Shown here: one piece after another, positions 1-8,900 of the stretch
Layout: the number at the start of each line of letters is the position of its first letter
Numbering within the stretch: the first letter of the stretch is position 1
Source of the DNA: an uncultured bacterium
Lineage (GTDB): Bacteria > Bacteroidota > Bacteroidia > Bacteroidales > Muribaculaceae
NCBI GenBank assembly: GCA_905214735.1
Contig: CAJMNI010000005.1
Location: forward strand, 36,738-100,737
Length of the DNA stretch: 64,000 nucleotides
Reading direction: 5' to 3'
Position numbers and translations under genes: made by a program
Notes under the pieces: model-generated
The model's database searches: none
Told to the model about the DNA's origin: nothing
What the model saw: only the letters and a program-made list of their open reading frames with translations

Positions 1-1
1 G

Positions 2-1024
2 ATCATGAACGCCACCAACGCCCACCGCCTGGGAGCCAACGAGGCGCCCCCGGCAATCATCTCTATGTTCCTCGGCACTCAGGTGAGCGACGTGCTCGAC
101 AAGGTGCTGAAGGCCAGCGACGCCGACGCCATCACGGTCGACGGCAAGTCGCAGCTCACTCTCGACGTGGCCCAGATCCCCGACCTGATGCTCGACAACA
201 CCGACCGCAACCGCACGTCGCCTTTCGCCTTCACCGGCAACCGCTTCGAATATCGCGCCGTCGGTTCGTCGGCCAACAATGCATCGGCCCTCATTGCGCT
301 CAATGCCGCCGTGGCCGACCAGCTCAACATGTTTGCCGACGCCGTGGAGGCCCGCGAAAAGAAGGGTGAGCCCCGCGAGCAGGCCATCCTCGCCGAGGTG
401 AAGAAACTTATCAAGGAGTCGGAAGCCATTCACTTCGACGGCAACGGCTATAGCGAGGAGTGGAAGCAGGAGGCAGCGCGCCGCGGTCTCGACGTGGAGA
501 CAAGCGCCCCTCTGATGTACGACCGCTACATGCTCCCCTCGAGCGTCGGCATGTTCGAGCGCACCGGCGTGCTTTCGCTCAAGGAGATCGAGGCCCGCAA
601 CGAGGTGAAGTGGGAGATGTATAGCAAGAAACTTCAGATCGAGAGCCGCGTGCTCGGCGACCTTGCAATCAACCATATCATCCCGGCTGCTGTAAGATAT
701 CAGTCGACGCTGCTCGACAACGTCTATAAGATTTCGCAGCTCTTCAAAGGGGACAAAGCCAACCGTATCGCTGCTCAGGATCTCTCGAACATCGAGCAGA
801 TCAGCGACAACATGGCCGCCATCAAGAGCGGAGTGGAAGAGATGGTGAAAGAGCGCCATATCGCCAACCGCAAGCCCAACGAGCGCGAGAAGGCCATCGC
901 ATATCATGACAAGGTGTTCCCTCTGATGGAGAAGATCCGCGAGCATATCGACAGCCTCGAGCTGATGGTCGACAACGAGATCTGGCCGCTCCCGAAATAT
1001 CGCGAGCTCCTCTTCATCCGCTGA
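2..1024 (+). CDS. glnN: Glutamine synthetase type III (GlnN), C-terminal part
   Basis: This is the 3' part of a GSIII-type glutamine synthetase, which makes glutamine from glutamate, ammonia and ATP in the cytoplasm. The reading frame is open to the left edge, so the N-terminal half lies outside the window. The visible 340 residues include the HRLGANEAPPAIIS stretch and the NRTSPFAFTGNRFEYRAVGSS stretch (substrate-binding core of the GSIII family), followed by the long helical C-terminal region typical of the roughly 730-residue GlnN proteins. The ATG at position 5 is only an internal methionine. The gene ends in TGA and is followed after about 35 bases by a strong hairpin terminator, so it is probably transcribed alone. 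Identification is firm; no GlnK or amtB gene is visible on this side. Confidence 0.93.
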   Translation: MMNATNAHRLGANEAPPAIISMFLGTQVSDVLDKVLKASDADAITVDGKSQLTLDVAQIPDLMLDNTDRNRTSPFAFTGNRFEYRAVGSSANNASALIALNAAVADQLNMFADAVEAREKKGEPREQAILAEVKKLIKESEAIHFDGNGYSEEWKQEAARRGLDVETSAPLMYDRYMLPSSVGMFERTGVLSLKEIEARNEVKWEMYSKKLQIESRVLGDLAINHIIPAAVRYQSTLLDNVYKISQLFKGDKANRIAAQDLSNIEQISDNMAAIKSGVEEMVKERHIANRKPNEREKAIAYHDKVFPLMEKIREHIDSLELMVDNEIWPLPKYRELLFIR

Positions 1025-1059
1025 TAAGAGGAAATTTTTCCCAAGGGAAATCAATAAAA

Positions 1060-1097
1060 AAGAAGGCGATCCGCAAGCAGCAGATCGCCTTCTTTTT
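1060..1097 (+). terminator. Rho-independent terminator after glnN
   Basis: An 11-bp perfect stem (AGAAGGCGATC at 1061-1071, repeated in reverse complement at 1083-1093) encloses an 11-base loop and is followed by TTTT. An A-run precedes the stem, so it could also act on transcripts from the right, such as the dihydrouridine synthase gene that ends at 1149. Confidence 0.85.
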
Positions 1098-1148
1098 ATA
1101 TGATTTATAAGTCTTATAAGATTTATGACTGCGTCAGCCTGAGTCGGC

Positions 1149-2075
1149 TCAGATGAGGGTGAGGGCGGTTCGGTATTTGGGGAGGGAGGTCGATTTTTTG
1201 ATCGTTTTCCAGGCTTTGCGGCCGATCTCTTCCTCTGCATATTCCCAGAAGGGCTTTATCTTGCCGAGCAGTTGGGTTTCTCCGCAGAGGGTGTCGCTAT
1301 AGTGGCGGAGAAGACGGGTGTGCATCTCTTTCATCTTTGCAATTCTCTCTTCGGGAGTCCACTCCTTTCCTTCGGAGATTTCGGCGGCAAGCGAAGGTCT
1401 TCCGAGCAGACCGCGCCCGAGCATCACACCTTCTATCTCGGGGAAGCGGGCGACAACTGCATCGACGTCGGCCGGAGTTTTCAGTTCGCCGTTGAATATC
1501 ACGGGCGCTTTGCAGGCGGCGAGCAATTCGCCGAACTGTTCAAAATCCAGATCTCCGCCATATTGCTGACGGGCTATTCTCGGATGCACCGCCACGAAAC
1601 GGAGCGGCATCTCGTTGAGCGAGCCGATAATACTCTTCCATTGCGTGGCATCGTCGTAGCCGAGTCTCATTTTCACCGAAAAAGAGATTTCCGGATATTT
1701 TTGCAACAGCAGCGAAGGAATTTTTGCCGCCTCGTCGGGATGGGCAAGAAATCCTGCACCGCGTCCTTTTCCGGTCTGCAGCGGGAACGGGCAGCCCATG
1801 TTGAGGTTGATCTGGCGTGCGCCTCTCGCTGCGAGTCCGCCGACGAGGATATCGAGTTCGTCGATGTCGCGGAAAATCACCTGCGGTTCGACGAGGAGGC
1901 CATCGTTGAGCGGCGAAGTGAAATCCTTAAGGTCGTGCTGTCGGAAATCGCCGCGTTCGCAACGGATGAACGGGGTGAAATAAAGATTCTCGCCGCCATA
2001 GACCTCATGATGAAAATGGCGCCAGGCGGCATCGGTGTGCCCCTGCACCGGGGCTATCATAATCTTCTTGTCCAT
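1149..2075 (-). CDS. tRNA-dihydrouridine synthase family protein
   Basis: FMN-dependent enzyme that reduces uridine to dihydrouridine in the D-loop of tRNA. The 308-residue protein starts with the beta strand IMIAPVQGHTD typical of Dus TIM barrels, has the active-site stretch NMGCPFPLQTGKGRGAG with the proton-donating cysteine near residue 95, an SVKMRLGY strand, a VHPR motif and a GVMLGRGLLGRP phosphate-binding loop. The length is normal. It looks more DusC-like or of the Bacteroidales group than DusB, but the exact class is not assigned. It lies just downstream of the DUF486 gene (8-base gap) on the same strand, so the two are probably co-transcribed. Confidence 0.9.
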   Translation of the reverse strand: MDKKIMIAPVQGHTDAAWRHFHHEVYGGENLYFTPFIRCERGDFRQHDLKDFTSPLNDGLLVEPQVIFRDIDELDILVGGLAARGARQINLNMGCPFPLQTGKGRGAGFLAHPDEAAKIPSLLLQKYPEISFSVKMRLGYDDATQWKSIIGSLNEMPLRFVAVHPRIARQQYGGDLDFEQFGELLAACKAPVIFNGELKTPADVDAVVARFPEIEGVMLGRGLLGRPSLAAEISEGKEWTPEERIAKMKEMHTRLLRHYSDTLCGETQLLGKIKPFWEYAEEEIGRKAWKTIKKSTSLPKYRTALTLI

Positions 2076-2083
2076 AGAAGTAG

Positions 2084-2461
2084 CTATTTAGACGGTAGAA
2101 AAGTGAAGCATACTGCCCCGAGGAGACATAAGAACGCGGCCACATGGTTCCAATGGAGTTTCTCGCCCTGAAACATAAACATCGCGATGCATGTGAAAAC
2201 CGTGAGGGTCACCACTTCCTGGAGGATCTTGAGTTCGAAGAGGGAGAAAGGGCCGCCGTTTTCCTTGAAGCCGATTCGGTTAGCCGGCACCATAAAGCAG
2301 TATTCGAGGAAAGCGATAGCCCAGGAGAAAAGGATCACGCAGAAAAGGGGCCAGTTTTTCGAAACGCCGGCGCTTTGGAGCTTAAGGTGTCCATACCATG
2401 CGAGGGTCATGAACGTGTTGGAGATCACAAGAAGGATCACCGTAATAATAACAGATTTCAT
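2084..2461 (-). CDS. DMT-superfamily DUF486 membrane protein
   Basis: A 125-residue protein with four hydrophobic segments (about residues 3-22, 40-58, 80-97 and 105-122), matching the size and topology of the DUF486 family, which is related to small multidrug-resistance type transporters. The conserved features MTLAWYGHLK and FLEYCFMVPANRIG are visible; the latter is a hallmark of the family. Substrate and function are unknown. It begins the minus-strand pair with the Dus gene. Upstream (to the right) lie a 16-bp tandem repeat and the AT-rich island, so this gene marks the left host boundary of that island. Confidence 0.82.
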   Translation of the reverse strand: MKSVIITVILLVISNTFMTLAWYGHLKLQSAGVSKNWPLFCVILFSWAIAFLEYCFMVPANRIGFKENGGPFSLFELKILQEVVTLTVFTCIAMFMFQGEKLHWNHVAAFLCLLGAVCFTFLPSK

Positions 2462-2494
2462 AAAAGGATATCGATAAGGTCAGAGGCTGCTTAC

Positions 2495-2574
2495 GAAGCT
2501 ATCAATATATGAGGCTATCACTATATGAGGCTATCACTATATGAAGCTTTCAATATAAGAAGCTATCAATAAGA
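2495..2574. repeat. Tandem repeat, five units of 16 bp
   Basis: Five consecutive 16-base units start at 2495, 2511, 2527, 2543 and 2559. The second and third are identical (GAGGCTATCACTATAT); the others differ at one to four positions. The array lies just upstream of the DUF486 start codon and at the left edge of the island. It could be a slippage-prone spacer, a protein-binding array or an integration scar. Confidence 0.85.
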
Positions 2575-2787
2575 GCCTGCCCGGAGATAAATCATCAATA
2601 ATCTGCAAAATTACAAAAAACTGAGTAAAAGTGCGGCCAATCAAACATGAAAAGCCGGAAACAACTTCAAAGAAGTGCCATTTTTGTTTCCCAAATTATT
2701 ATGCCCGACATCGAATGCAAATTTGTTTTTAAGTCCTGCAATCGTCATTAATTGAATCATCAGCACACAGCTCTTTACGGAACACAT

Positions 2788-2805
2788 GCAACCGATATCG
2801 GTTGC
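2788..2805. promoter_or_regulatory. 18-bp perfect palindrome, candidate operator
   Basis: GCAACCGATATCGGTTGC reads the same on both strands. It lies about 95 bases upstream of the presumed helicase promoter and is not followed by a T-run, so a binding site is more likely than a terminator. It resembles LacI-family operators in general shape, but no such regulator is encoded nearby. Confidence 0.45.
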
Positions 2806-2899
2806 GTATATTGTATGCTCAAAATTTTATTGGGTAAGGGGTAAAAGATTTGTCGATAAATTCTTTCGCTCGGTTAACGGCTCTTTCAGAATAATTTAG

Positions 2900-2907
2900 T
2901 AACTTTG
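2900..2907 (+). promoter_or_regulatory. Candidate -7 promoter box for the helicase-methylase operon
   Basis: TAACTTTG fits the Bacteroidetes TAnnTTTG box, about 145 bases before the helicase start codon. No convincing TTTG -33 element is seen, so this is a moderate call. Confidence 0.5.
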
Positions 2908-3052
2908 CAATTACCTGACATCGAAATCTGAAAAGACCTAACAAGAAAGAATCACAGCGTTAGCTGACCACCTTTTTGAAACTCACAAGTAGTCGTTACA
3001 GGCTTTGGTCGGCCATCAGATGCTACGAGAGAGTTTTATCATTGATTGATAG

Positions 3053-6000
3053 ATGAGCACTAAGTTCTTTAATAACACTGCATCAAATACCCTCTTTGAA
3101 AAATTCAAAGGAATTGCTGCTGATATGAACGGATTTTACCGTTTTCTCGCAGTCGTCGGATATTTCCGTTCATCGGGTTACTTTAAACTCCGAAAAGAAC
3201 TTGGCGATATTTCGGATATTCGCATTTTAATCGGTATCAATGCAGATGATATTTTCAGAAAGCACAATCTTGGGTGGGAGATGCTTGAAGCTCCTGAAAA
3301 GGCTAAGCAGCTTTATAATGAGCAATTTCGTCAGGATATTATAGATGCGAACTACTCAAAAGATGTGGAAGAAGGCATTTTACAACTCTGCCAAGATTTA
3401 GCCGATGGGCGGTTGCAGCTTCGTATTCATCCGACCAAGAATTTACACGCCAAATTCTATCTCTGCCTCCCCGAGAATCACACAGAACATTCAGACGGAT
3501 GGGTTATAATGGGTTCGTCGAATATCTCTGATTTTGGATTAGGAACGGCAAAGTCCCCACGATATGAGTTAAACGTGGCAATGCGAGATTATGATGATGT
3601 GCATTATTGCCATGGTGAGTTTGAGACGTTATGGAATGAGGCCGTGCCTTTGAAACTTGATGATATCGAGAAGTATAAAGGCGAAACATATCTTGGTTAT
3701 CAGCCAACACCATACGAAATCTACATCAAGGTTTTGATAGAGGCATTTGGAGACCAGGTAGAAGATGATTTTAGTATACAGCTGCCAGACGGTGTTAAGG
3801 AGCTAAAGTATCAGAAAGACGCTGTTATTCAGGGCTATCAAATGCTCATGCAACATAACGGCCTTTTCCTGTCTGATGTGGTAGGTTTAGGAAAGACTAT
3901 GATCGCTACCATGATAGCCAAGCGCTTTATTGAAGCTAATGGCAAGAATACTAAAATTTTGGTGATATTTCCGCCGGCGCTGGAAGATAACTGGCGTTCA
4001 ACATTCAAATTGTTTGGTATCTACCGCAAAGCTCAATTTATCACTAACGGAAGTCTTTCAAAAGTTCTTGAAGGCCGCGACCAATATTTTGATAAAGAAG
4101 ATTTCGACCTGATCATAGTGGATGAGGCCCACCAATTCAGATCGGATACTGCTACTCGTTATGATGAATTACAGAAAATTTGTAAATCACCGTGTACTAA
4201 TCCCGGCTTACTGAAGTCTTACCGTAAAAAAGTGATGCTTCTTTCTGCAACGCCGCTTAACAACCGACCGGAGGACTTATTGAATCAGTTACTATTATTT
4301 CAGGATGCACAGCGCGCAACGATCGACGGAATAACCAATCTTAAAGCATTCTTTACGCCGCTTATTGCTGGTTACAAAAAACTGATGCGAGAGCGTGACA
4401 TTCGCGATGTCAGCCATGAAGTAGATATAATGTATGCTCAAATCCGAGATAAAGTTATTGATAAGGTAACGATTCGACGCACAAGAACGAATATTACCAA
4501 TGATCCTGATTATCGCAAGGATTTACAGTTGCAAGGCATTATATTCCCCAATATCTTGCCACCGCAAGAGTTGGTATATCAGTTAAGCAAATCTCTAAGT
4601 GAAAACTTCGGAAATACACTCACTGCTCTTACTGATGAAAATGCTATGAATCACATCACATACGCCCGTTACCGAGCTGTAGAGTTCCTCAAACCTGAGT
4701 TCAAGGATCGATACCCTAACGCAACTCAGATTGGTCAGAGCCTTGCCGGTATATATCGCGTCCACATGGTGAAACGACTCGAAAGCAGTTTCTATGCTTT
4801 CAAGAAATCTTTGGCAACGTTGCTACGTATCACAAATGATATGATACGAATGTTTGATGAAGATAAGGTGATTATTGCTCCTGAATTGAATATCAAAGAT
4901 ATGATGTTCAAGGGAATGGACCTTGACGAAATCACCGAATATATTCTCAACAGAGGCTATAAGAAAGAAGATTTCCTTTATCATGCTGATGATTTTAAAG
5001 ATACATTTATAGAGATGCTTCACAACGACCATGACGTTCTTCAGACTTTGAACGACCAATGGGCGGATGTTACTGAAGATCCTAAACTTGATAAATTTGT
5101 AAATAGGTTGCCAGAGTTTGTTTCTCCGGAAATAAACCCGACAGGGAAACTTGTTATATTTTCTGAAAGCGTTGACACCGTCAATTATCTGCATGAATTT
5201 CTTACAGACAAACTCGGACGAAAGGATGTGCTTAAAATTTCAGCTGCAAACCGAAACCAACTATTTAATACAGTTAAGGCAAACTTCGATGCAAACGTCC
5301 CGGTCGAAAAACAAAAAGATGACTATAAAATCATTATCACGTCTGATGTTCTCGCCGAAGGTGTCAATCTTCACCGTTCCAACGTAATTGTGAACTATGA
5401 CTCACCATGGAATGCTTCGCGTCTGATGCAGCGTATCGGACGAGTGAACCGAATCGGCTCGGTTGCGGATAATATCTATAACTATATGTTTTATCCTTCC
5501 GATGACGGTGATAAGATTATTAAATTATATAAAAACGCTTTGATTAAACTTCAAGGCTTCCATTCTGCTTTTGGTGAAGACGCTCAGATTTATTCCAAGG
5601 AAGAAATAGTTAAAGCGTTTAAGCTCTTTGATTCCAATGTGCGAGATGTCGTAGATAAGAAAATTGCGCTGCTCCGAGAGCTTCGCAATCTATATAACAC
5701 CAATCGCGATTGGTATCATCGCATAAAAGCGTTGCCATTAAAAAGTCGTGTGATGCGAAATACAGGCAAGCATAGCGGCACAAGCATAGTGTTTGTATCG
5801 ACCCGACTTAAAACAGAATTTTATCTTGTAGTCGGAGACAAGACGCCTCAAGCGGTTGATTTTATTAAGGCGGTTGATTTCCTCAAAGCCAAACCGGAGG
5901 AAAAGGCAGCCCCATTTATAAAGGATGAACCGCACTATTCACACGTCAACAAAGCCGTTGCCGAATTCAGCAATGAATTGCAATCGCAGACCGATACGGG

Positions 6001-6337
6001 TTCTATAAAGAATGTCAACCTTGATAAGACTACTCAAGCGGCCGCGAAATTTCTTCGCACAATATCGCAGGTATGTGGTGATGATGCTCTGAAACGCGAC
6101 TGCTCCATACTGCAGAACTATCTTGAAGCCGGAACATATTCTCGGCTTCCGAAGACATTAAAAACAATCTCGCAAGAGTATAAGAATAATCGCTCCAAGA
6201 TATTGTCCGATGGCAGGATTATCGCTAAACGCATTGGCGATTTAGTGCAGGAATACCATCAGGAGGACTCTCAGACAGCTGTTGCAGCCGTCGATTTTGG
6301 CTCTCCCTCAATTATAATCTCTGAAACATTCATCTGA
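3053..6337 (+). CDS. PLD-domain SNF2-type helicase (restriction/defence helicase)
   Basis: A 1094-residue protein with an N-terminal phospholipase-D-like nuclease domain (LHAKFYL near residue 131, then GSSNISDFGL) joined to a SNF2-type superfamily 2 helicase. Helicase motifs are GLGKT (about residue 280), VDEAH (about 356), LLSATPLNNRPEDL (about 400) and the C-terminal QRIGRVNRIG (about 795). The only HxK motif seen is the N-terminal one, so a nuclease would need a dimer. It is separated by a single base from the methylase gene, so the two form an operon. By analogy with type ISP and DISARM/BREX-related helicase-methylase pairs it probably translocates DNA and cuts or clears unmodified DNA; that role is inference. 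Codon use is AT-rich compared with the host core genes, consistent with horizontal transfer. Confidence 0.85.
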   Translation: MSTKFFNNTASNTLFEKFKGIAADMNGFYRFLAVVGYFRSSGYFKLRKELGDISDIRILIGINADDIFRKHNLGWEMLEAPEKAKQLYNEQFRQDIIDANYSKDVEEGILQLCQDLADGRLQLRIHPTKNLHAKFYLCLPENHTEHSDGWVIMGSSNISDFGLGTAKSPRYELNVAMRDYDDVHYCHGEFETLWNEAVPLKLDDIEKYKGETYLGYQPTPYEIYIKVLIEAFGDQVEDDFSIQLPDGVKELKYQKDAVIQGYQMLMQHNGLFLSDVVGLGKTMIATMIAKRFIEANGKNTKILVIFPPALEDNWRSTFKLFGIYRKAQFITNGSLSKVLEGRDQYFDKEDFDLIIVDEAHQFRSDTATRYDELQKICKSPCTNPGLLKSYRKKVMLLSATPLNNRPEDLLNQLLLFQDAQRATIDGITNLKAFFTPLIAGYKKLMRERDIRDVSHEVDIMYAQIRDKVIDKVTIRRTRTNITNDPDYRKDLQLQGIIFPNILPPQELVYQLSKSLSENFGNTLTALTDENAMNHITYARYRAVEFLKPEFKDRYPNATQIGQSLAGIYRVHMVKRLESSFYAFKKSLATLLRITNDMIRMFDEDKVIIAPELNIKDMMFKGMDLDEITEYILNRGYKKEDFLYHADDFKDTFIEMLHNDHDVLQTLNDQWADVTEDPKLDKFVNRLPEFVSPEINPTGKLVIFSESVDTVNYLHEFLTDKLGRKDVLKISAANRNQLFNTVKANFDANVPVEKQKDDYKIIITSDVLAEGVNLHRSNVIVNYDSPWNASRLMQRIGRVNRIGSVADNIYNYMFYPSDDGDKIIKLYKNALIKLQGFHSAFGEDAQIYSKEEIVKAFKLFDSNVRDVVDKKIALLRELRNLYNTNRDWYHRIKALPLKSRVMRNTGKHSGTSIVFVSTRLKTEFYLVVGDKTPQAVDFIKAVDFLKAKPEEKAAPFIKDEPHYSHVNKAVAEFSNELQSQTDTGSIKNVNLDKTTQAAAKFLRTISQVCGDDALKRDCSILQNYLEAGTYSRLPKTLKTISQEYKNNRSKILSDGRIIAKRIGDLVQEYHQEDSQTAVAAVDFGSPSIIISETFI

Positions 6338-6338
6338 T

Positions 6339-8900
6339 ATGAAATCATATACTGATACCGAACTCCGCCACATATTTCAAAATCCCTTCAATCGAGATAC
6401 ATGGAAAGCTATTTTGTTAAATCTTTTCCATGCAGACAAGCTACGGAGCACTCCCGAACATTTCACAGATCCGGCTGACGCCGAACAAGGGTACTATATG
6501 GGGGCAATCGATACCTCCGACTCATACCGTATCGGTTTGTTCTATTATAAACTAAGTAGTGGCTCAGTTGCTCATAAGAAAGTTGGGTTACGAAATCTTG
6601 TTAGAAAATTCATCAATCCGACATGGGGAGAATTTGAGGCAGCTATCGTGGTTTTCGATGACGGAAAGGAATGGCGACTTTCTTTCGTATGCGACATTAA
6701 AGAAGAAGCAACAGCTCCCAAACGTTTTACATTCGCTTTCGGTGAACCGGAAAGTCATTACCGAACAGCCATTGAGCGTTTTCAGCTTCTCCAAAGTCAT
6801 CAGGCAACATTTGAGAACATCCGCAACGCCTTTTCTGTGGATGCTCTCAGTGACGCATTTTTTGATGAGTATCGAGAATTGTATGCTGATTTTGTACAAT
6901 TTATTAATGGTAAACGTTATATCAAGTCCGGAAGCAAATGGGTGGAAAAGGATTTCGGGAATCCAAATCCTCAATATGAAAGTACATTCGATAAGGATGA
7001 CAAGCTCGTACGCGACTATGTTAAGAAGATGTTCGGGCGAGTTGTATTCTTGTATTTCCTCCAGCGCAAAGGATGGATGGCAGGAAATCTAAACTACATG
7101 GGGGATCTATTTTCCAATTCAGATAAAAAAGACAATTTCCTTGATGGAGTTCTTGAGCCTTTGTTTTTTGAGGTCTTAAACACCGATATCTCCGATCGAT
7201 CCGAAGCAGCAAAGTCGCTTCCGGGTTATGAAAACATCCCATATCTCAATGGTGGTCTTTTTGCTCAGGATGACATAGATGAACTTGATTGCAAGTTCCC
7301 TCAGGAATATTTTGAGAAACTTTTTAAGTTCCTCGACAGCTACAATTTTACAATAGATGAGAACGACACTGACGATGCAGAAATTGGTATAGATCCTGAA
7401 ATGCTTGGTAGGATCTTTGAGAACCTTCTCGAAGATAATAATGATAAAGGAGCTTTCTATACACCCAAGGAAATAGTAAGCTATATGTGTTGTGAGTCCT
7501 TAATCGCTTATCTTAATAAAGAATTACCTGAGATTGGTGTAGACCGACTGCGTCTGTTAATAGAGAAGCTTGATTGCGCGGACCTCAATGAAAGTGAGAA
7601 GAAAGCTATTCGTAAAAAGCTGTATTCAGTGAAAATATGTGATCCGGCCATAGGTTCAGGAGCGTTCCCCATGGGGCTTGTCAATCTTTTATCAAAACTA
7701 TACGTTGCGATGAAGCGAGACACAGACACCTCTAAGATGAAACGACATATTATGGAAAATAATATATATGGCGTTGATATCGAAAAAGGTGCCGTTGATA
7801 TTGCGCGTCTGCGATTTTGGCTTGCCATGATTGTTGAAGAAATTGAGCCGATGCCTTTGCCTAACCTTCATTTTAAAATTATGCAAGGCAACTCTTTGCT
7901 GGAATCATACAATGGAATAGATCTCAGTGACCTTACTACAACGACTCGAAAAATTGGAAGTCTTTTCGATTCCACCGACTTTGACAGAGAGGACCTTGCC
8001 GCGGATCTCAAGAGGTATTACGGCACTTCTAACCACACCAAACGCAACAAACTCTTTACTGACATTATTTATAATGTACGCCGACAGTTAAATGATAAGA
8101 CGGTAGAGCTTCCTAAGGATTTTGATCCATCCGAAAATTCTGATTTCTTCCTCTGGCATACGTGGTTTGCCGATGTTTTTGACAACGGTGGATTCGACAT
8201 TGTTATAGGCAATCCTCCGTATATTCAGTTGCAGAAAGCAACAGGGCGAAAAGCTATTGATAAAAGGGGCCGTGAGTATGACCAAAAACTAGGGGACCTG
8301 TATGTTGATGCTAAATTTGAATCATTTGAGAAAACCGGTGATATATATTGCCTATTCTATGAACTCGGTTACCGTATGATCAAACCCGGCGGTCATCTTT
8401 GTTATATCACATCCAACAAATGGATGCGTGCAGGGTATGGCGCTAGTATGCGCAAGTTTTTCGCCAATCACACTAATCCCTTGGTGCTTTTTGACTGTGG
8501 TGGTATTCAAATATTTGAAAATGCTACAGTGGATACTAATATACTGCTTTATGCAAAAGAAAAAAACAGTCATTCAACACTGGCAGTTTGCGGCACTAAA
8601 GACAATAAGAATGTCCTCAACAATTTGAGCGATTTCGTGCGGCAAAATGGGCGTGTCTGCGACTTCTCGTCATCGGATAGTTGGGTTATTTTGTCCCCAA
8701 TCGAATTAAGCATAAAACGTAAAATCGAAGCCGTGGGTAAGCCTCTCAAAGATTGGAATATCAATATTTATCGAGGGGTTCTTACTGGATGTAACGATGC
8801 ATTTATAATTTCCGAAGAAAAGAGAAACGAAATCTTAGGTAATTGTCAAACTGATGATGAGCGTGAGAGAACTGCTGAGCTTATCCGACCCAATAACTGA
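6339..8900 (+). CDS. Eco57I-type N6-adenine DNA methylase with invertible specificity end
   Basis: An 853-residue class I adenine methyltransferase. Motif I is DPAIGSGAFPMG (about residue 436) and catalytic motif IV is NPPYIQLQ (about residue 625). The N-terminal 350 residues are helical and resemble the PglX/type IIG architecture. The C-terminus begins a TaqI-type specificity domain (DSWVILSP, then PLKDWNINIYRG, TGCNDAFII, TAELIRP) but stops after ELIRPNN, well short of a normal target-recognition domain. A perfect 25-bp repeat (8626-8650) in this gene is repeated inverted at 9377-9401, where a silent alternative C-terminal cassette begins. The gene therefore looks like the expressed partner in a DNA inversion switch. 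It starts one base after the helicase stop. In the present orientation its specificity domain may be non-functional. Confidence 0.85.
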   Translation: MKSYTDTELRHIFQNPFNRDTWKAILLNLFHADKLRSTPEHFTDPADAEQGYYMGAIDTSDSYRIGLFYYKLSSGSVAHKKVGLRNLVRKFINPTWGEFEAAIVVFDDGKEWRLSFVCDIKEEATAPKRFTFAFGEPESHYRTAIERFQLLQSHQATFENIRNAFSVDALSDAFFDEYRELYADFVQFINGKRYIKSGSKWVEKDFGNPNPQYESTFDKDDKLVRDYVKKMFGRVVFLYFLQRKGWMAGNLNYMGDLFSNSDKKDNFLDGVLEPLFFEVLNTDISDRSEAAKSLPGYENIPYLNGGLFAQDDIDELDCKFPQEYFEKLFKFLDSYNFTIDENDTDDAEIGIDPEMLGRIFENLLEDNNDKGAFYTPKEIVSYMCCESLIAYLNKELPEIGVDRLRLLIEKLDCADLNESEKKAIRKKLYSVKICDPAIGSGAFPMGLVNLLSKLYVAMKRDTDTSKMKRHIMENNIYGVDIEKGAVDIARLRFWLAMIVEEIEPMPLPNLHFKIMQGNSLLESYNGIDLSDLTTTTRKIGSLFDSTDFDREDLAADLKRYYGTSNHTKRNKLFTDIIYNVRRQLNDKTVELPKDFDPSENSDFFLWHTWFADVFDNGGFDIVIGNPPYIQLQKATGRKAIDKRGREYDQKLGDLYVDAKFESFEKTGDIYCLFYELGYRMIKPGGHLCYITSNKWMRAGYGASMRKFFANHTNPLVLFDCGGIQIFENATVDTNILLYAKEKNSHSTLAVCGTKDNKNVLNNLSDFVRQNGRVCDFSSSDSWVILSPIELSIKRKIEAVGKPLKDWNINIYRGVLTGCNDAFIISEEKRNEILGNCQTDDERERTAELIRPNN
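8626..8650 (+). repeat. Left inverted repeat of the invertible segment
   Basis: Twenty-five bases inside the methylase gene, encoding the LSDFVRQNG region, are exactly reverse-complemented at 9377-9401. Homology outside the arms is much lower, which marks this as the recombination site. Confidence 0.85.

Larger units (their letters stand above)
2575..3052. other. Intergenic region left of the helicase gene
   Basis: This is an AT-rich gene-free stretch. I see an 18-bp perfect palindrome (GCAACCGATATCGGTTGC, 2788-2805) and a TAACTTTG box at 2900-2907 that matches the Bacteroidetes -7 consensus, though without a clear TTTG at the right upstream distance. No ORF, tRNA or attachment site is evident. 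Confidence 0.6.

Noticed and set aside
2495..2574. CRISPR array
   Set aside because: The units are 16 bp with no spacers and no cas genes are nearby.
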